DNA of 64,000 bases from Daucus carota subsp. sativus (taxonomy: Eukaryota; Streptophyta; Magnoliopsida; Apiales; Apiaceae). Below the pieces are notes generated by a model. It ran no database searches. It was not told the origin of the DNA and was given only the letters and a program-made list of their open reading frames with translations. Shown in pieces: positions 23,338 through 34,329 of the stretch (position 1 is the first letter of the stretch; each line of letters opens with the position of its first letter). The stretch spans positions 23,716,545 to 23,780,544 of the forward strand of contig NC_030386.2 of NCBI RefSeq assembly GCF_001625215.2. The letters run 5' to 3'. Both the position numbers and the translations under genes were made by a program.

Positions 23338-23940
23338 CTGTGTTTGCATTCAATGTAAAGGAATGAACTGAGAATGAAAAAATTTCCATATGGATGTAAT
23401 GGAATGAAATGAAATTTATTGTTCGGTTGGGGAATATAGTGGAATGAGTGAAAATAAAAAAGAAATAAATAACAGGATGAGGACTCGAAAAAATAAGTGA
23501 GAAAATAGATATTATAAGAAATGAAGCATTTCTATTTAAAGTAGAGGGTCTGAACTCTAACTAAGATTCACAAGAATAGAATGGTGGAAGGAAGTTATTA
23601 AATAATAAACTAAATTATATTTCACATTTCATTCACTTCATTTTCATTCATCCGAGCCAAACACAACATCAAATGGGACTGATTGAAAAAATGTATAAAA
23701 TTTTCATATATCCCATCATTCCATTTCAAATTATTTGTAAACGTCTAATCACATGTTTTGATAGAAATGTATATTTCATTCTTTTCATCATGTTTTTTTT
23801 TTAAATCTTCATATCTTATAGACTTATACAGTATAGCTTCTCTCATCTAATTTCTTATACATTATCTTCCTTTAGAATTTTTTTTTATATTTCTTATTCT
23901 ATTGTGTCCTCGTTCCCTTACATCTAGGTGAATAAAATCT
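23338..23940. mobile_element. MITE-like element, GGCTGTGTTTGCATTC end
   Basis: The left part GGCTGTGTTTGCATTCAATGT and the right part TTACATCTAGGTGAATAAAAT are imperfect inverted ends. The interior has matching AATGAAATGAAAT / ATTTCATTCACTTCATT stretches. It is related to the element at 1195-1510. Confidence 0.45.
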
Positions 23941-24029
23941 CATTAACACAGTTGCTACCCTCAATCTACACACGTTATTATCTGTGTTTGGATTGTTGTA
24001 TAGTTCCACAATCTGACTCCCAATTTCAA

Positions 24030-24370
24030 TGAAATTACACACACATATATATAATAAAATAATTTTATTATCGCATGTCATGCATACTTTTTGTGTAATA
24101 TATTTTTTCACAATTTCTAAATATATAAGAACAACTTTTGTTTAGTTCGATAAAAAAAACAACTTTTGTTTAGCTAAATTTGGTTTAATTTAATCACAGA
24201 AAAGTCTGAAAAATCAATTTTAACGGCAGTGCTTTCTAAACCGTAACTTTCGGGTTCTCTTACAGTGACGAGTAGGCAATTTTCCACAGAGGAGAATTCA
24301 GATGCGAGGTTACGCATTTGGATTTTGGCGAATATATTCAACTTTGCCAACTTCGACGAAAGAGTTGAGA
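24030..24370. repeat. Duplicated 5' boundary block of the C2'H unit, intact copy
   Basis: Partner of 19850-20130. The shared CCGTAACTTTCGGGTTCTC and GAGAATTCAGATG blocks mark the upstream limit of the duplicated segment. Similarity is lost shortly after. Confidence 0.75.
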
Positions 24371-24479
24371 GTCTTTATGTAACTCTAACTTTTGGAATGT
24401 ACTTCAAACTTTGCAGTATGGAATGGTCTCAAGTTTCTAGTCGGTGGCCTAAATTACTACAGTGAGATGGAGAAATAAC

Positions 24480-25870
24480 ATGTTGGAAAATAATTCTCAG
24501 ATGAGCAGTAAATTTATTTAGAATAATTTATTAGAATTCATTTTATCTACTTAAACGATGCTGAAACTCATAAAACAGTAGCACATTAATTCTAACATTT
24601 TCGTTATCAACCGTCCAAAATAGTCTATATACATAAATTTCTGGTTATATTTTAATATGGATTTTTTTGATATATGCTCGTGAAAACATATTAACAATCA
24701 AAAAATGACTGTTTTTCCTTTCAAAGAACAATCATTTTTCCTTTCAAAAATAAAAAAGAGGTGGTCGATCTCTATCGACTATAATTTCATTATGATTATC
24801 TTAGTGTATGCATAAAATCTTCAACAATAAAAATTTGAACTTATCTAAAAAATAATTGTTATTAGAACTTTTACAAAAATTATGTCTTCTCAGAAAGTAT
24901 TTTTTTTTAATAAAGAAATTCAGTAACTTACGTTGAAAGTAGTCACAATTGATGGACATTAAGGGACGGTTTAGGTAAACTTAAAAAAAATAAATGTTTT
25001 TTGTTTAAATTAAAGGAGTAGACTAAAATTGAAAAATAATTATGACTTATAAAAGAAGTAAAAGTCCTAAAACAAAATTAACATTCTCAACTTTTTATAA
25101 ATATTTTTGATTTTTTATATAAACAAATTAAGAAAAGTAGAAGCTGGACTTTTATTAGGAAAGCCATAAACGGCAGTTCTAAGGGGTCATTTGTTTATAG
25201 CTTAATGGGCTTAACGAGGCAAATTTGGCTTCTGAGCGCTTCATTTTCTTCTGAGCGATTCGGGTGGAAAATTCTGGCTTAACCATTCCCCTGCATATTA
25301 ATTGCGTGCATTCCAGTGGAGTGCTACCGTGTTTTGTAGTAATATTTCTTCTCCTTTTATTTTCTGGACATATTTCTTTATTTTATATATTTGTTATATA
25401 AAATTATATATTCTCATAGTTGAAAACAAATATAATAACAAATAAGTAAAGATCGTTATTTAATATAAAATATTTAAAATTTAAAATTTATTTATTTTAA
25501 TTGTTATATATGTGATAGTTATGATAGAACTTAAACATATATTTTTAATATAAATTATATAATAAATATATATTATGTTCAGAAAATATTACAAGTTTCT
25601 TTTATCAAATAATATTATTCATTACTCATTCAGATTATTAATCATTCAGAAATATTAATCATTCAGATATTTATATTCAGATTTGCCAAATGACACCTAA
25701 GACATACACTGAATCAATCTCTACAAACGTGGAAAAAAAATGAAAAGTAATCACATGCTCTGCGCTGTCTTGTATGTTTGAGTTGAAATCCGAAGAGAAA
25801 GAAAAGACCACGAGAGAAACTTCAAAAATTTGTACGCGTTTCCCCGGTCCTGATTGCAATATTTTCTAGT
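24480..25870. other. Gene-free AT-rich sequence
   Basis: No protein or RNA gene is recognised. Short direct repeats occur, such as TGACTGTTTTTCCTTTCAAAGAACAATCATTTTTCC-like doublets near 24705-24745 and ATTCAG clusters near 25620-25680. Confidence 0.45.
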
Positions 25871-25872
25871 TA

Positions 25873-26381
25873 GGGTTAGTTATCTGATTGAGCACTCACT
25901 TCACAGTAATATATCATCCGAGTCATTCTCAAATTTTTGATCTCATTTAAACACTATTTTCAGAAATTGTATCAGTCTTAAAAATAAAACGTTAAATTTG
26001 AAAACAAATCGACAGTTTCAAATTTTATCCATAGAGTTTTAACACAACAGAAATTATGTAGGTACGATTAATTGAAATTCGGCGTTTAAAAAATGACTAT
26101 ATATGGATTTATTAGGGTTCTTCATAACACATCTCTTCCACCATCCATTTTACCCATTTTTTGGACACGGAAATTTAAATACTGGTACCTACAGAATCTC
26201 TATAGCCTACTATGTTAAAGCACTATGAGTTACTTAAACTGTCGATTAATTTTCAAATTCAACGTTTTATTTTTAAAGTTAATATAATTTCTGAAAACGA
26301 TGTTTCAAATGAGACCGAAAATTCAAAAGTGCCCCAAATGATATATCGGTGTGAAGTGAGTGCTCAATTTGATAATTAATC
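25873..26381. mobile_element. Long-TIR element, possibly MULE-type
   Basis: About 170-bp imperfect terminal inverted repeats. GATTGAGCACTCACTTCACA near 25878 is mirrored by TGTGAAGTGAGTGCTCAATT near 26350, and the match extends inward through TTTGAAAACAAATCGACAGT / ACTGTCGATTAATTTTCAAA. The outer flanks TTTCTAGTT and TTTCCAATT are a 7/9 match and could be a decayed 9-bp duplication, as expected for Mutator-like elements. There is no transposase inside. Confidence 0.5.
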
Positions 26382-26469
26382 CTTTCCAATTATCCTTTCA
26401 AAAAGTTTGAGAACATGTTCAAAGAATTCTTCATTTTCACCTTTCCTTTCATTTTACTTTCCTTCTTTG

Positions 26470-26745
26470 CATAAGTACTAATACTAATCCCACTAACAAA
26501 TCATGATGTTTTGGAACCTGAGGTGGATTTGTGGATTACCCAAATTGTTATAATTGGGACGGACTGGTGGTATTATCTCATAATGACAAGAGTCTGGAGC
26601 TAGGGACACGAGGAAGAGTTTGACGAGCGTGGAAAATTTAGTTCAATTTATAAGCATAAGTACTACTATTAATTGCACCAACAAATCATTATATTTTGGG
26701 GCCCTGTGGTGAACTTGTGAATTATCCAAATTGTTGCAATTAGAC
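26470..26745 (+). repeat. Imperfect direct repeat of about 95 bp
   Basis: GCATAAGTACTAATACTAAT...CAACAAATCAT...ATTACCCAAATTGTT at 26470-26570 recurs in diverged form at about 26653-26745 (GCATAAGTACTACTATTAAT...). Cause unknown. Confidence 0.5.
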
Positions 26746-27034
26746 CAATGTATTTCAACTTATTTTCGGATTCAGAATTCGGAACTTGATTTGTTTTTTT
26801 TACAAAAGGCTCGGGATTTGACCCGGGTTGCCAGAGTTAACGTCCCTTCGCATTTGATAACAACTAATGATGCAACATAGTGAGTATTGTTTACTATTAT
26901 TTTATAGTTTTCAGGATATTTTGCAAGGTTTAATTACCTCGAGTATTATATTATAAATATTATATATTATAATAATTATAATATTAACATTAAGTTTTGT
27001 TATATTTCTACAAAAGTTATAAAAGAAATTCTTA

Positions 27035-27545
27035 AGCCCAAAATGGGCTATTTTATAAAACAAAACGATACTGGGCTGGACTCATTAGCCTAACAAGATT
27101 TTCGCCAGGTATAGTTGGGATACAAATAACATCCTCTAAAACAAAAATTGAATTATTTAATTTTGATCTGGCCCGTTATTTGACTTGAGTTTGAAAATCC
27201 AATTTCTCATTTTATAAATCAGCAATAGTTTTTCCATATCATTTATGTATATAATTTATAAGTCCAACTTCTCACTGAAGTTAAAAATTCTATTTTTATT
27301 TTATTATTATATTAATAATTTTTATAATTAATAAATTGTAAACAATAAAAGAACTTTAAATCTAAAATCTAAAAAATTACTTTCATTTATGAATAAATTC
27401 TCCCTTTTTTTTTTTGAAACAGAATAAAACCAAGTCAAAAGGGATGATAAATTCATAAGCCTCAAAATGGGCCATCTTGCAAACCAAAATGGTACTGGGC
27501 TGGACTCATTAGCCTAACAAGAATTTCGCAAGTAGTTAAGCTGGG
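27035..27545 (+). repeat. Duplicated promoter block upstream of RPL7A
   Basis: About 85 bp centred on TACTGGGCTGGACTCATTAG occurs at 27030-27120 and again at 27455-27545. Each copy carries two TGGGCY-type site II elements, which are known to drive ribosomal-protein genes in plants. The second copy ends just before the TATA box of the eL8 gene. Confidence 0.7.
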
Positions 27546-27565
27546 CTACATCATGCCAGGCCCGC

Positions 27566-27644
27566 TATAAATATCGTGCATATGTATTGTCCATCCTTTA
27601 GGGTTATATATATCTTTCAGAGTCCCGCCGCTGCAAAACCCTAA
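27566..27644 (+). promoter_or_regulatory. Core promoter of RPL7A: TATAAATA and telo-box
   Basis: TATAAATA lies at 27566-27573, followed by the telo-box AAACCCTAA at 27636-27644 in the presumed 5' UTR. Together with the upstream TGGGCC/TGGGCT motifs, this is the standard layout of plant ribosomal-protein promoters. Confidence 0.75.
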
Positions 27645-27678
27645 TTTCACATAGCTCAAGCACTCTTCTTCTTCTCCA

Positions 27679-29598
27679 ATGGTGAGCCTCTTCTCTTATC
27701 ATCTATCTCTATCTGCATCTATTATCATCTTCACTTACATTTCGCTTTATTCTCGATCAATTGGAAATCGTAACCTAGAAATGGTTGTAATAATCTTTCA
27801 ATAAGTTTTAATTTCTCGTTGATTCTTCATTTTTGTAATTACATACATGTATCCTACACTTACAAATCTACGTGTGTATATATGTTAATACTGTATGTAA
27901 TTTACTTGTTGTTTGATATGTAGGCTCCAAAGAAAGGTGTGAAGGCCCCTGTTGCAGCGAAGAAGAAGGCGGTATGAATTTTCTCTTCGCGTGTTGTTTT
28001 AGTATATGTGTGTAGATTTGTGTTTAGTGTGAATTTGTTTAAGTATAGAGGGGGATGTTTAAATGTATTGGAATTGTGATTTTAGGATAAGGTGATGAAT
28101 CCGCTATTCGAGAAGCGCCCGAAGCAATTTGGCATTGGAGGTGCTATCCCTCCGAAGAGGGATATGCACAGATTTGTTAGATGGCCAAAGGTTGTTCAGA
28201 TTCAGAGGAAGAGAATGATCCTCAAGCAGCGCTTGAAGGTCCCTCCTGCTTTGAATCAGTTTACTAAGACCCTGGACAAGAATCTCGGTCAGTGAAGCTT
28301 ATAATTGTGTTTTAATTCGTGTTGTATTGTTTAATTACAGTTATATACTTGATGAGTGGAATGTATTGTTTGTATGATGCTATGTGCGGTTTATGACTAA
28401 GATTATGCTAGATGTTGCTTAGTTAATTGGGGAATAGGGTAGTAGCTCTTGATGGAATCAAGTTATTGTTGCTATCTGTATGTGCAAAATATTTGTGTTT
28501 ATATTAAAGATTTAAGAGAAGAAGAAAGTATTATTGAAGAGGATTTGAATGGAACCATGTTTGAGGAAAGTAGAACATAGGTGCAGGCATGCCTCTGTAA
28601 GTGTCAATTTTGGGCACTAAGAGCTTATCATTATGTTGTTTTGATGGTCTGTTGATGGATATTTCAGTAGTGAGAAACCTGACAGTAGCGAGTTTTGGTG
28701 TTGATGCTTAATTTATAGCTTTATGACCTGTTAAAATGCAGCAACAAACCTGTTCAAGATGCTGCTTAAGTATCGCCCTGAAGACAAGGCAGCAAAGAAA
28801 GAGCGACTTTTGAAAAAAGCGCAGGCTGAGACCGAAGGCAAAACTATTGAGTCCAAGAAGCCAATTGTGGTGAAGTATGGTCTTAACCATGTCACCTACC
28901 TAATTGAGCAGGTTCCTTCCTTAATTCTCTTGCTTGCCTCCCATCTAAAGTCTGCATTGAATTATTTTCACTTTGACATTTGTTTATATGATTTTGCAGA
29001 ATAAAGCGCAGCTAGTAGTTATCGCTCATGATGTGGATCCAATTGAATTGGTTGTCTGGCTTCCTGCACTATGCAGGAAGATGGAAATTCCTTACTGCAT
29101 TGTGAAGGGCAAAGCACGACTGGGAACAGTAAGTTCAATGTGGCAATTTCCGTAACATGTATTAGAAAGGTTGATTGCAAAACTGTTTTGGATCTAAATA
29201 TGCTCATTGTTACTAGATTGTTCACAAGAAAACTGCATCTGTATTGTGCCTCACAACTGTGAAGAATGAGGACAAGATGGAGTTCAGCAAAATCTTGGAA
29301 GCTATTAAGGTGCATATATAATGAATATAGCTCTCACTGAACAGACGACTGATTTATTATCTAACGTTTGATTATGTTGACACAAGTAAATAATATTTTT
29401 TATGATTTATTATCTAACGTTTGATTATGTTGACACAAGTAAATAATATTTTTTATGTGACTGCAGGCAAATTTCAATGATAAATACGAGGAGTACCGCA
29501 AGAAGTGGGGAGGTGGTATCATGGGTTCGAAATCACAAGCCAAAACAAGGGCCAAGGAGAGGATCCTTGCTAAGGAAGCTGCTCAGAGGATGAATTAA
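27679..29598 (+). CDS. RPL7A: 60S ribosomal protein eL8 (RPL7A)
   Basis: Seven coding exons: 27679-27681 (only the ATG), 27924-27971, 28086-28287, 28742-28911, 29000-29128, 29217-29309 and 29467-29598. They join to 258 aa, the expected length for plant eL8. The protein starts APKKGVKAP, carries [15 protein letters not shown], and has the L7Ae/L30e/S12e/Gadd45 RNA-binding domain in the middle ([19 protein letters not shown], then [18 protein letters not shown]). It ends with the basic [17 protein letters not shown] tail. It is a structural component of the large cytosolic ribosomal subunit and binds 25S rRNA. The split of the start codon from the rest by an intron is common in plant ribosomal-protein genes. 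All splice sites are GT-AG and no damage is visible. Intron 6 carries a perfect 53-bp tandem duplication. Confidence 0.96.
29350..29455 (+). repeat. Perfect 53-bp tandem duplication in the last RPL7A intron
   Basis: Two identical 53-bp units, beginning TGATTTATTATCTAACG at 29350 and 29403. Exact identity indicates a recent event. Confidence 0.9.
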
Positions 29599-29599
29599 G

Positions 29600-30430
29600 A
29601 TGCTTCTATATTTTATGGTTCCCCTCAATCTGTTGGATTGTTTAAATTTTCATCTAGATTTTCTGTAAGACATAATATTTTTCAAAGGCAGAGTCGAGAT
29701 ATGTTTGTTACCTTTTTGTTTTAGACTTGAATGGATGATTGGTCTTTGCCCAAAATTAGTCATTTTTCGGTTTAGAATAGCTTGTTGGTTAAACTTGTGA
29801 AACAACTTTGGGCAACTGTTTTTTATCAGTCTAGACTTCATGCTTCAACCATGAGAATAATAGAGCAACTTAAAAACGGTGTTCAAACTGTTTAAAGGGA
29901 CATGGATGCTTCGTAACATTGACCAGATTGTTGTAATGATTTAGGATTAATATGCTCTTGGCCACCACAAAATTTACATGCTGCTCGATGTGAAAATTTT
30001 GCAGTAACAAGTGCCAAGAGTTCTTAATTCTTTGAATGTACACATATGCATAGTAGTACAATTTGAAGTTTAGAGAGCAGAACAATGACGGACATCCATA
30101 GATGTTTTGCCACCCTATCTCTGTGAACAATCTTTTGGTGGTATACCTCGCAATATCTGCTGGGAACCTTAAACTTAAACTAGAACAGCTTAGGTTACTC
30201 TCCACATAGAAAAGCTTTCTGAAGAATAGACAGTTACGTTTAGATATGTATATTGCTCTTGTTTTTCTTCAATATAATCAAAGAGAACCGGAGAATATGA
30301 AACAGAAATAAACTGCATCAAATTCCTGTTTCACTTTTTAAGGAAAAGGCATGCATCATAACAATTGCCTCTAGGAGCCATATAAAATTCTGCTTCGCAC
30401 GTATCATACGCTGAAACGCACCATCTCACG
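29600..30430. other. Convergent 3' ends of RPL7A and the PPR gene
   Basis: 3' UTRs and a short spacer between two genes that run toward each other. No additional gene is supported. Confidence 0.5.
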
Positions 30431-30434
30431 ACTT

Positions 30435-32425
30435 TTATCTCTGCACCGACCGAAGAATCTGTTCGATGAGGTCTGGTTTTGCTGAAGCTGAAAGTGAAGC
30501 CAAAAGTTCGGCTGCTATTGCATGGAGGACTGAAGGCGAGTTATCAGAAAACCACTGCATGTGTTCAATGGCCGGTGCAAGCTCCCCAGCATCAGCCATG
30601 CACTTCAGCATCATTGCATGGGTGTTGGCATGTTTTACATCATTGTAACGACCACGAAGCAATTCACAAGCATCCGAAAAATAACCTGCAATGAGAATAT
30701 ATAAGTATCTAGTTGCAAGTCATGTAACAACACATTATTCTTAAAGTATATAATCGTACCTTCTTTACATAGGAATAATACGAATGAATTCAATACGTTC
30801 CATGCAAGTGTCTCATCACGATTAATGGACTCTATAAAGACTTCAAGAGCCTTCTTTATCTCTTTCTCTGCACAGAGTCCTTCAAGGAGTGATATGTATG
30901 TGGTATTATCAGGCTTTACCCCTTTATCCAGCATTTTGTAAAAAATCCGGTGAGCTTCTTCTGCCTGGCCTATCTTTGAAAACTTTCCGATGAGAGTGTT
31001 GTATGTTCTTAAGTTTCCTTCACAGCCATTAGCAAACATCTCATCCCACAGTCGTTTTGCAGGACGAATAAGATCTTCTCGGCAACATGCTTCCATCAGT
31101 GAATTATATAGTGATATATCAGGAGGCAGACCTTTCTTTTTCATCTCTTGGAGAGCCTGATAAGCTTCTTTAACTCTTCCAGCGTGGCACAGGAATGATA
31201 CTTTCAAGTTGTAGGTTTCAGAATCAACGAAGTACTCTCTGGCGGACAAAATCTCAAAAGCTTCCAGCAACTCCTCAATTTTCCCATGTTTGCACAAGCT
31301 CCTGCTCAAGTTGCTCATTGCAGAAATAGCTGGTAATCTTTGCTTCTCAAGCATAAAATTTAAAAAGTATATTGCAGAACTAGGATCAATACTTGACACT
31401 GATCCGATCAAAGCATTAAGAACCTCTTCCTCGACAGAGAAATTACCACCAACAATAATTTCACCCAAATCCTTTGCTTCACATATCATTCTCTCTGAAA
31501 TCAAAGCATATATAAACTCTTTATAATCATTAGCCCTCGGTGCCACCCCGAATTTTCTCTTCCTCTTCAACACCTTCTCCACATCAACCACATCTCCCGT
31601 CACCTTTTTTAGCGTTTCAGCAACAACTCTATACGCCATAAAATCGGGCTTACAATTTCTTGCCCTCAACTCATCAAGCACACAAACCGCCTCTTTCACC
31701 CTACACTCCGAACACAAACCATGAACAACTAAAACCGCCAAAACTGACCCATTAAAACCCGAACCAATCTTCCTAACCTCATCCAACAACCTCAACATCT
31801 CCCTCAACTCCCCATTCCTACAAAACCTCCACAAAAACAAGCCAACCCCAAGGGTACTAAACTCCACACTTCTCACAAGCATTTCATCAAACACCTTCCG
31901 CGCATCCCTCAAATTCCCCTCAGACGACAATGCAGCCAGCAGCAGATTACATATCTCCGCCCCAAATTGACACCCCAACTCCTTGAAAATAAAAAACGCC
32001 TTCTGGGTCTTCTTCGATACGATATACGAGTGCATAATCGAGACATAAACACCCGGTTCGAGCTCGACATTTCTCGATTTCACCTGACTGAAAACTTTAT
32101 CCACATCATTAAATTGACGGGAAATATATAGTGATTTGAAAATAGATTGATAGGACATAGAGGAATGAGAAAAGCCGGGTTGTTGAGAAGCCCAGTTGAA
32201 GAAGCCATAAGCAAGAGAATGGTGGGGGAGGAGCAACGGGTCAATGACTCGGGCGACGAGTGATGAGGTGAGTGAGTCACGGCAACCGAGTTGGTGGAGA
32301 GTTTGTTCGAGTTGGGGAGTCCATGCACGAGTTGGATATGATTTGTTTGAGGCAGAAATTAATGATCGGCTTATTAGATTAGCAAGCTCACTTGTTGATT
32401 TTTTCATAATTGATTTCAGTGTCAC
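30435..32425 (-). CDS. P-class pentatricopeptide repeat protein, organellar (At5g14080-like)
   Basis: Exon 1 runs 32425-30760 and exon 2 runs 30685-30435 on the minus strand (GT-AG intron, phase kept), giving 638 aa. A basic, Ser-rich N-terminus suggests an organelle transit peptide. Next comes the RAWTPQLEQTLHQLG / VARVIDPLLLPHHSLAYGFFNWA block, then repeated 35-residue helical PPR units. Good examples are YNSLMEACCREDLIRPAKRLWDEM, whose second half reads LIRPAKRLWDEMFANG, and the next repeat, YNTLIGKFSKIGQAEEAHR. From memory it resembles Arabidopsis At5g14080, annotated mitochondrial; that match is not checked here. PPR proteins bind organellar RNA for processing, editing or stabilisation. 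There is no E/DYW extension, so it is P-class. ATG at 32425 or in-frame ATG 32407 could both start translation. A read-through of the single intron would add about 41 wrong residues. Confidence 0.88.
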
Positions 32426-32522
32426 TCATAATGCACACACTGAATAAATATATGAAGCTGAATAAATATATTAAGAGTCTCAGGCGGTTTCCAAAACAAC
32501 CAAAATGTGAGGGGGGTTCCAA

Positions 32523-32822
32523 TTAGTTGAAATGTTGAAATGTGTTAAAATGTTGTATTAGATCAGATGCAGTTGAAAGGATAGACATTAAAACTCCACA
32601 AGAAGCCTGCAGGCCAGTTACGACTCCTCCATCGCGTCCAACCAAGGAAGCAATGATGAAAAGACCAGCCGCGCCCAAGCTCCAGTATGCGAGGCAAGTA
32701 CCATATGAGGAAAGAATATAAGAGCAAAGGACCAAATACCATTTGAGCCTGTGGGGCGGAAAGATTTGTAACATGACAAAATTAGATATCATAGACGTCT
32801 GTGAAAACATACATGCCTGCAT
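32523..32822 (-). pseudogene. Membrane-protein exon fragment, unrecognised
   Basis: The minus strand reads hydrophobic segments (WYLVLCSYILSSYGTCLAYW, then LGAAGLFIIASLVG and GVLMSILSTASDLIQ) in one open frame of 99 aa. The composition looks like two or three membrane helices of a real protein rather than random sequence. No start, splice or partner exon could be placed, and the frame begins immediately upstream of the PPR gene. It is probably a captured or decayed exon. Function not recognised. Confidence 0.35.
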
Positions 32823-33539
32823 TTAGATAACAACTCATTGGTCTTTTGATGCGCAAGATTTATGTTGGAGATGATATGTAACGTTCACAGATAACATACC
32901 AGGAAAACACAATGAAAGTAGAGCTGTACAGGTATGCATTCATTCAGCAACTCATGACACACACTAATCTCAACCGGATTTTTGCATGTTCTTGCGCCAT
33001 AAACACTATTACATTTACACTACCATTTATGCATGTTTATCATACATTATACTATGTTAAATACACGTGAAAACTAGAGAGGCAATAATTCAATGCAGCA
33101 ATCATGTTGTACATCTCAAATGAGTTGGCCTTATTATACTAGTCCTAAGTGTTCCCTAGGCATTAAAAAATCCGGTTGTTCAGCATAATCACTATATAAA
33201 CTTGTACACCCGTTTAGATAAGAGAAAAAGAAGAAAGAGAAGTAAAAGAAGAAAGAGAAGTATAAGTACATAAACTTGCAAGGGGAATGTGATCTCATAA
33301 GAGTTTTTGGAACAAATTCTGGTCATTGAAACCTCCAGGTAAAGTTACTCATTTTCTTTGACGCGTATGTACTGGATGCTTACCACCTGCATGTGCTTTA
33401 TCAAGTAAAAAAGTTGTTCAAAATGCGCAATGTCCATGGTGTTGAAGTGCTATAGCAACGGATACTTATTGTAGAGAACCATTCCCTCTAAAAGCTTAAG
33501 GTGTTAGAGGAGGCCCTTTATGGATCTTATACTTATATT

Positions 33540-34000
33540 TCAACACTCCCCCTCACTCGAAATCCCATTTTCTGGGTTGAGGAGTGGATCACGGGCGTCC
33601 ATCTTTGGGGTATAAATTGCCTTCGTGTCCATTATAAATTGTGAGAATATTGGGGGGTGGCAGGGGCTCGAACCCGAGACCTCCCGCAAACCTCGCTCTG
33701 ATACCATGTCACAAGTCAAGATGCAAAAAGTATGTGTATATTTAGCTAGAGAAAATGTAAAACTCCATTGATAAACTTCATGTTTGAGCTACAGAGAATA
33801 TCTACATATATGAGGAGAATGAAAAACTTATTGTGCAAGATATGTTACGCACTACTCTATGTACCCCACGTGTAACAAACATTTAACAAACTAATAATTA
33901 TGACTGTTGTCTTTGCTGAGCTGGCTTGATGGCTGATGCGTCGACTGACGTGTCTTCACACTTATTTTCTTGAGACGTTGCTGAGCTGTATAATCTAACA
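33540..34000 (-). mobile_element. LTR-element remnant (TRIM/Copia-like): LTR, PBS and internal edge
   Basis: On the minus strand an LTR runs from TGTTAGATTATACAGC (34000) to TTGACTTGTGACA (33707), 294 bp with TG...CA ends. It is followed directly by TGGTATCAGAGC (33706-33695), complementary to the 3' part of initiator Met-tRNA, the usual primer-binding site. The next ~160 bp (GGGCTCGAACCCGAGACC, then GTCCATC / AACCCAGAAAATGGG in sense) is non-coding. The other LTR is not found in the left flank. A related internal scrap is at about 46990-47075. Confidence 0.75.
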
Positions 34001-34089
34001 CTTATGTATTATTTACTTGCGATTTTGCACGTACCGTTTGGGCTATGACAGGAGTGCAAAAAGGGTTACAAGTGTTAGTTGTTACCGCA

Positions 34090-34325
34090 TGTGTCAGCTC
34101 TTAGCAGTTTTCTTAAGACGTTTGAAATGTGCACAATGGAGCAATGCGTGCAAGTTGGGATGATTACCTGGGGATTATGGAGTAGAAGAAATAAATGGGT
34201 CTAGGAGCGAATTAAAGGTTCTGCATTTGGAGTAAAAGCTTGCTGCAGTATGGTGGGAGCATGGTCTCAAGGGAGGCTGAAGCCATCAGGATGAAGGAAG
34301 CTTTGTCATGGGTACTTGCCAGGAT
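34090..34325 (+). pseudogene. LINE RNase H relic
   Basis: In broken frames the + strand reads ITWGLWSRRNKWV, then GSAFGVKA-like and SREAEAIRMKEALSWV, matching the zf-RVT/RNase H junction region seen in the LINE relic at 10285-11285. It is short, frame-shifted and has stops. Confidence 0.45.
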
Positions 34326-34329
34326 AACA

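Noticed and set aside
33695..33706. tRNA-like segment GCTCTGATACCA
   Set aside because: No cloverleaf around it; it is the reverse of a retroelement primer-binding site.
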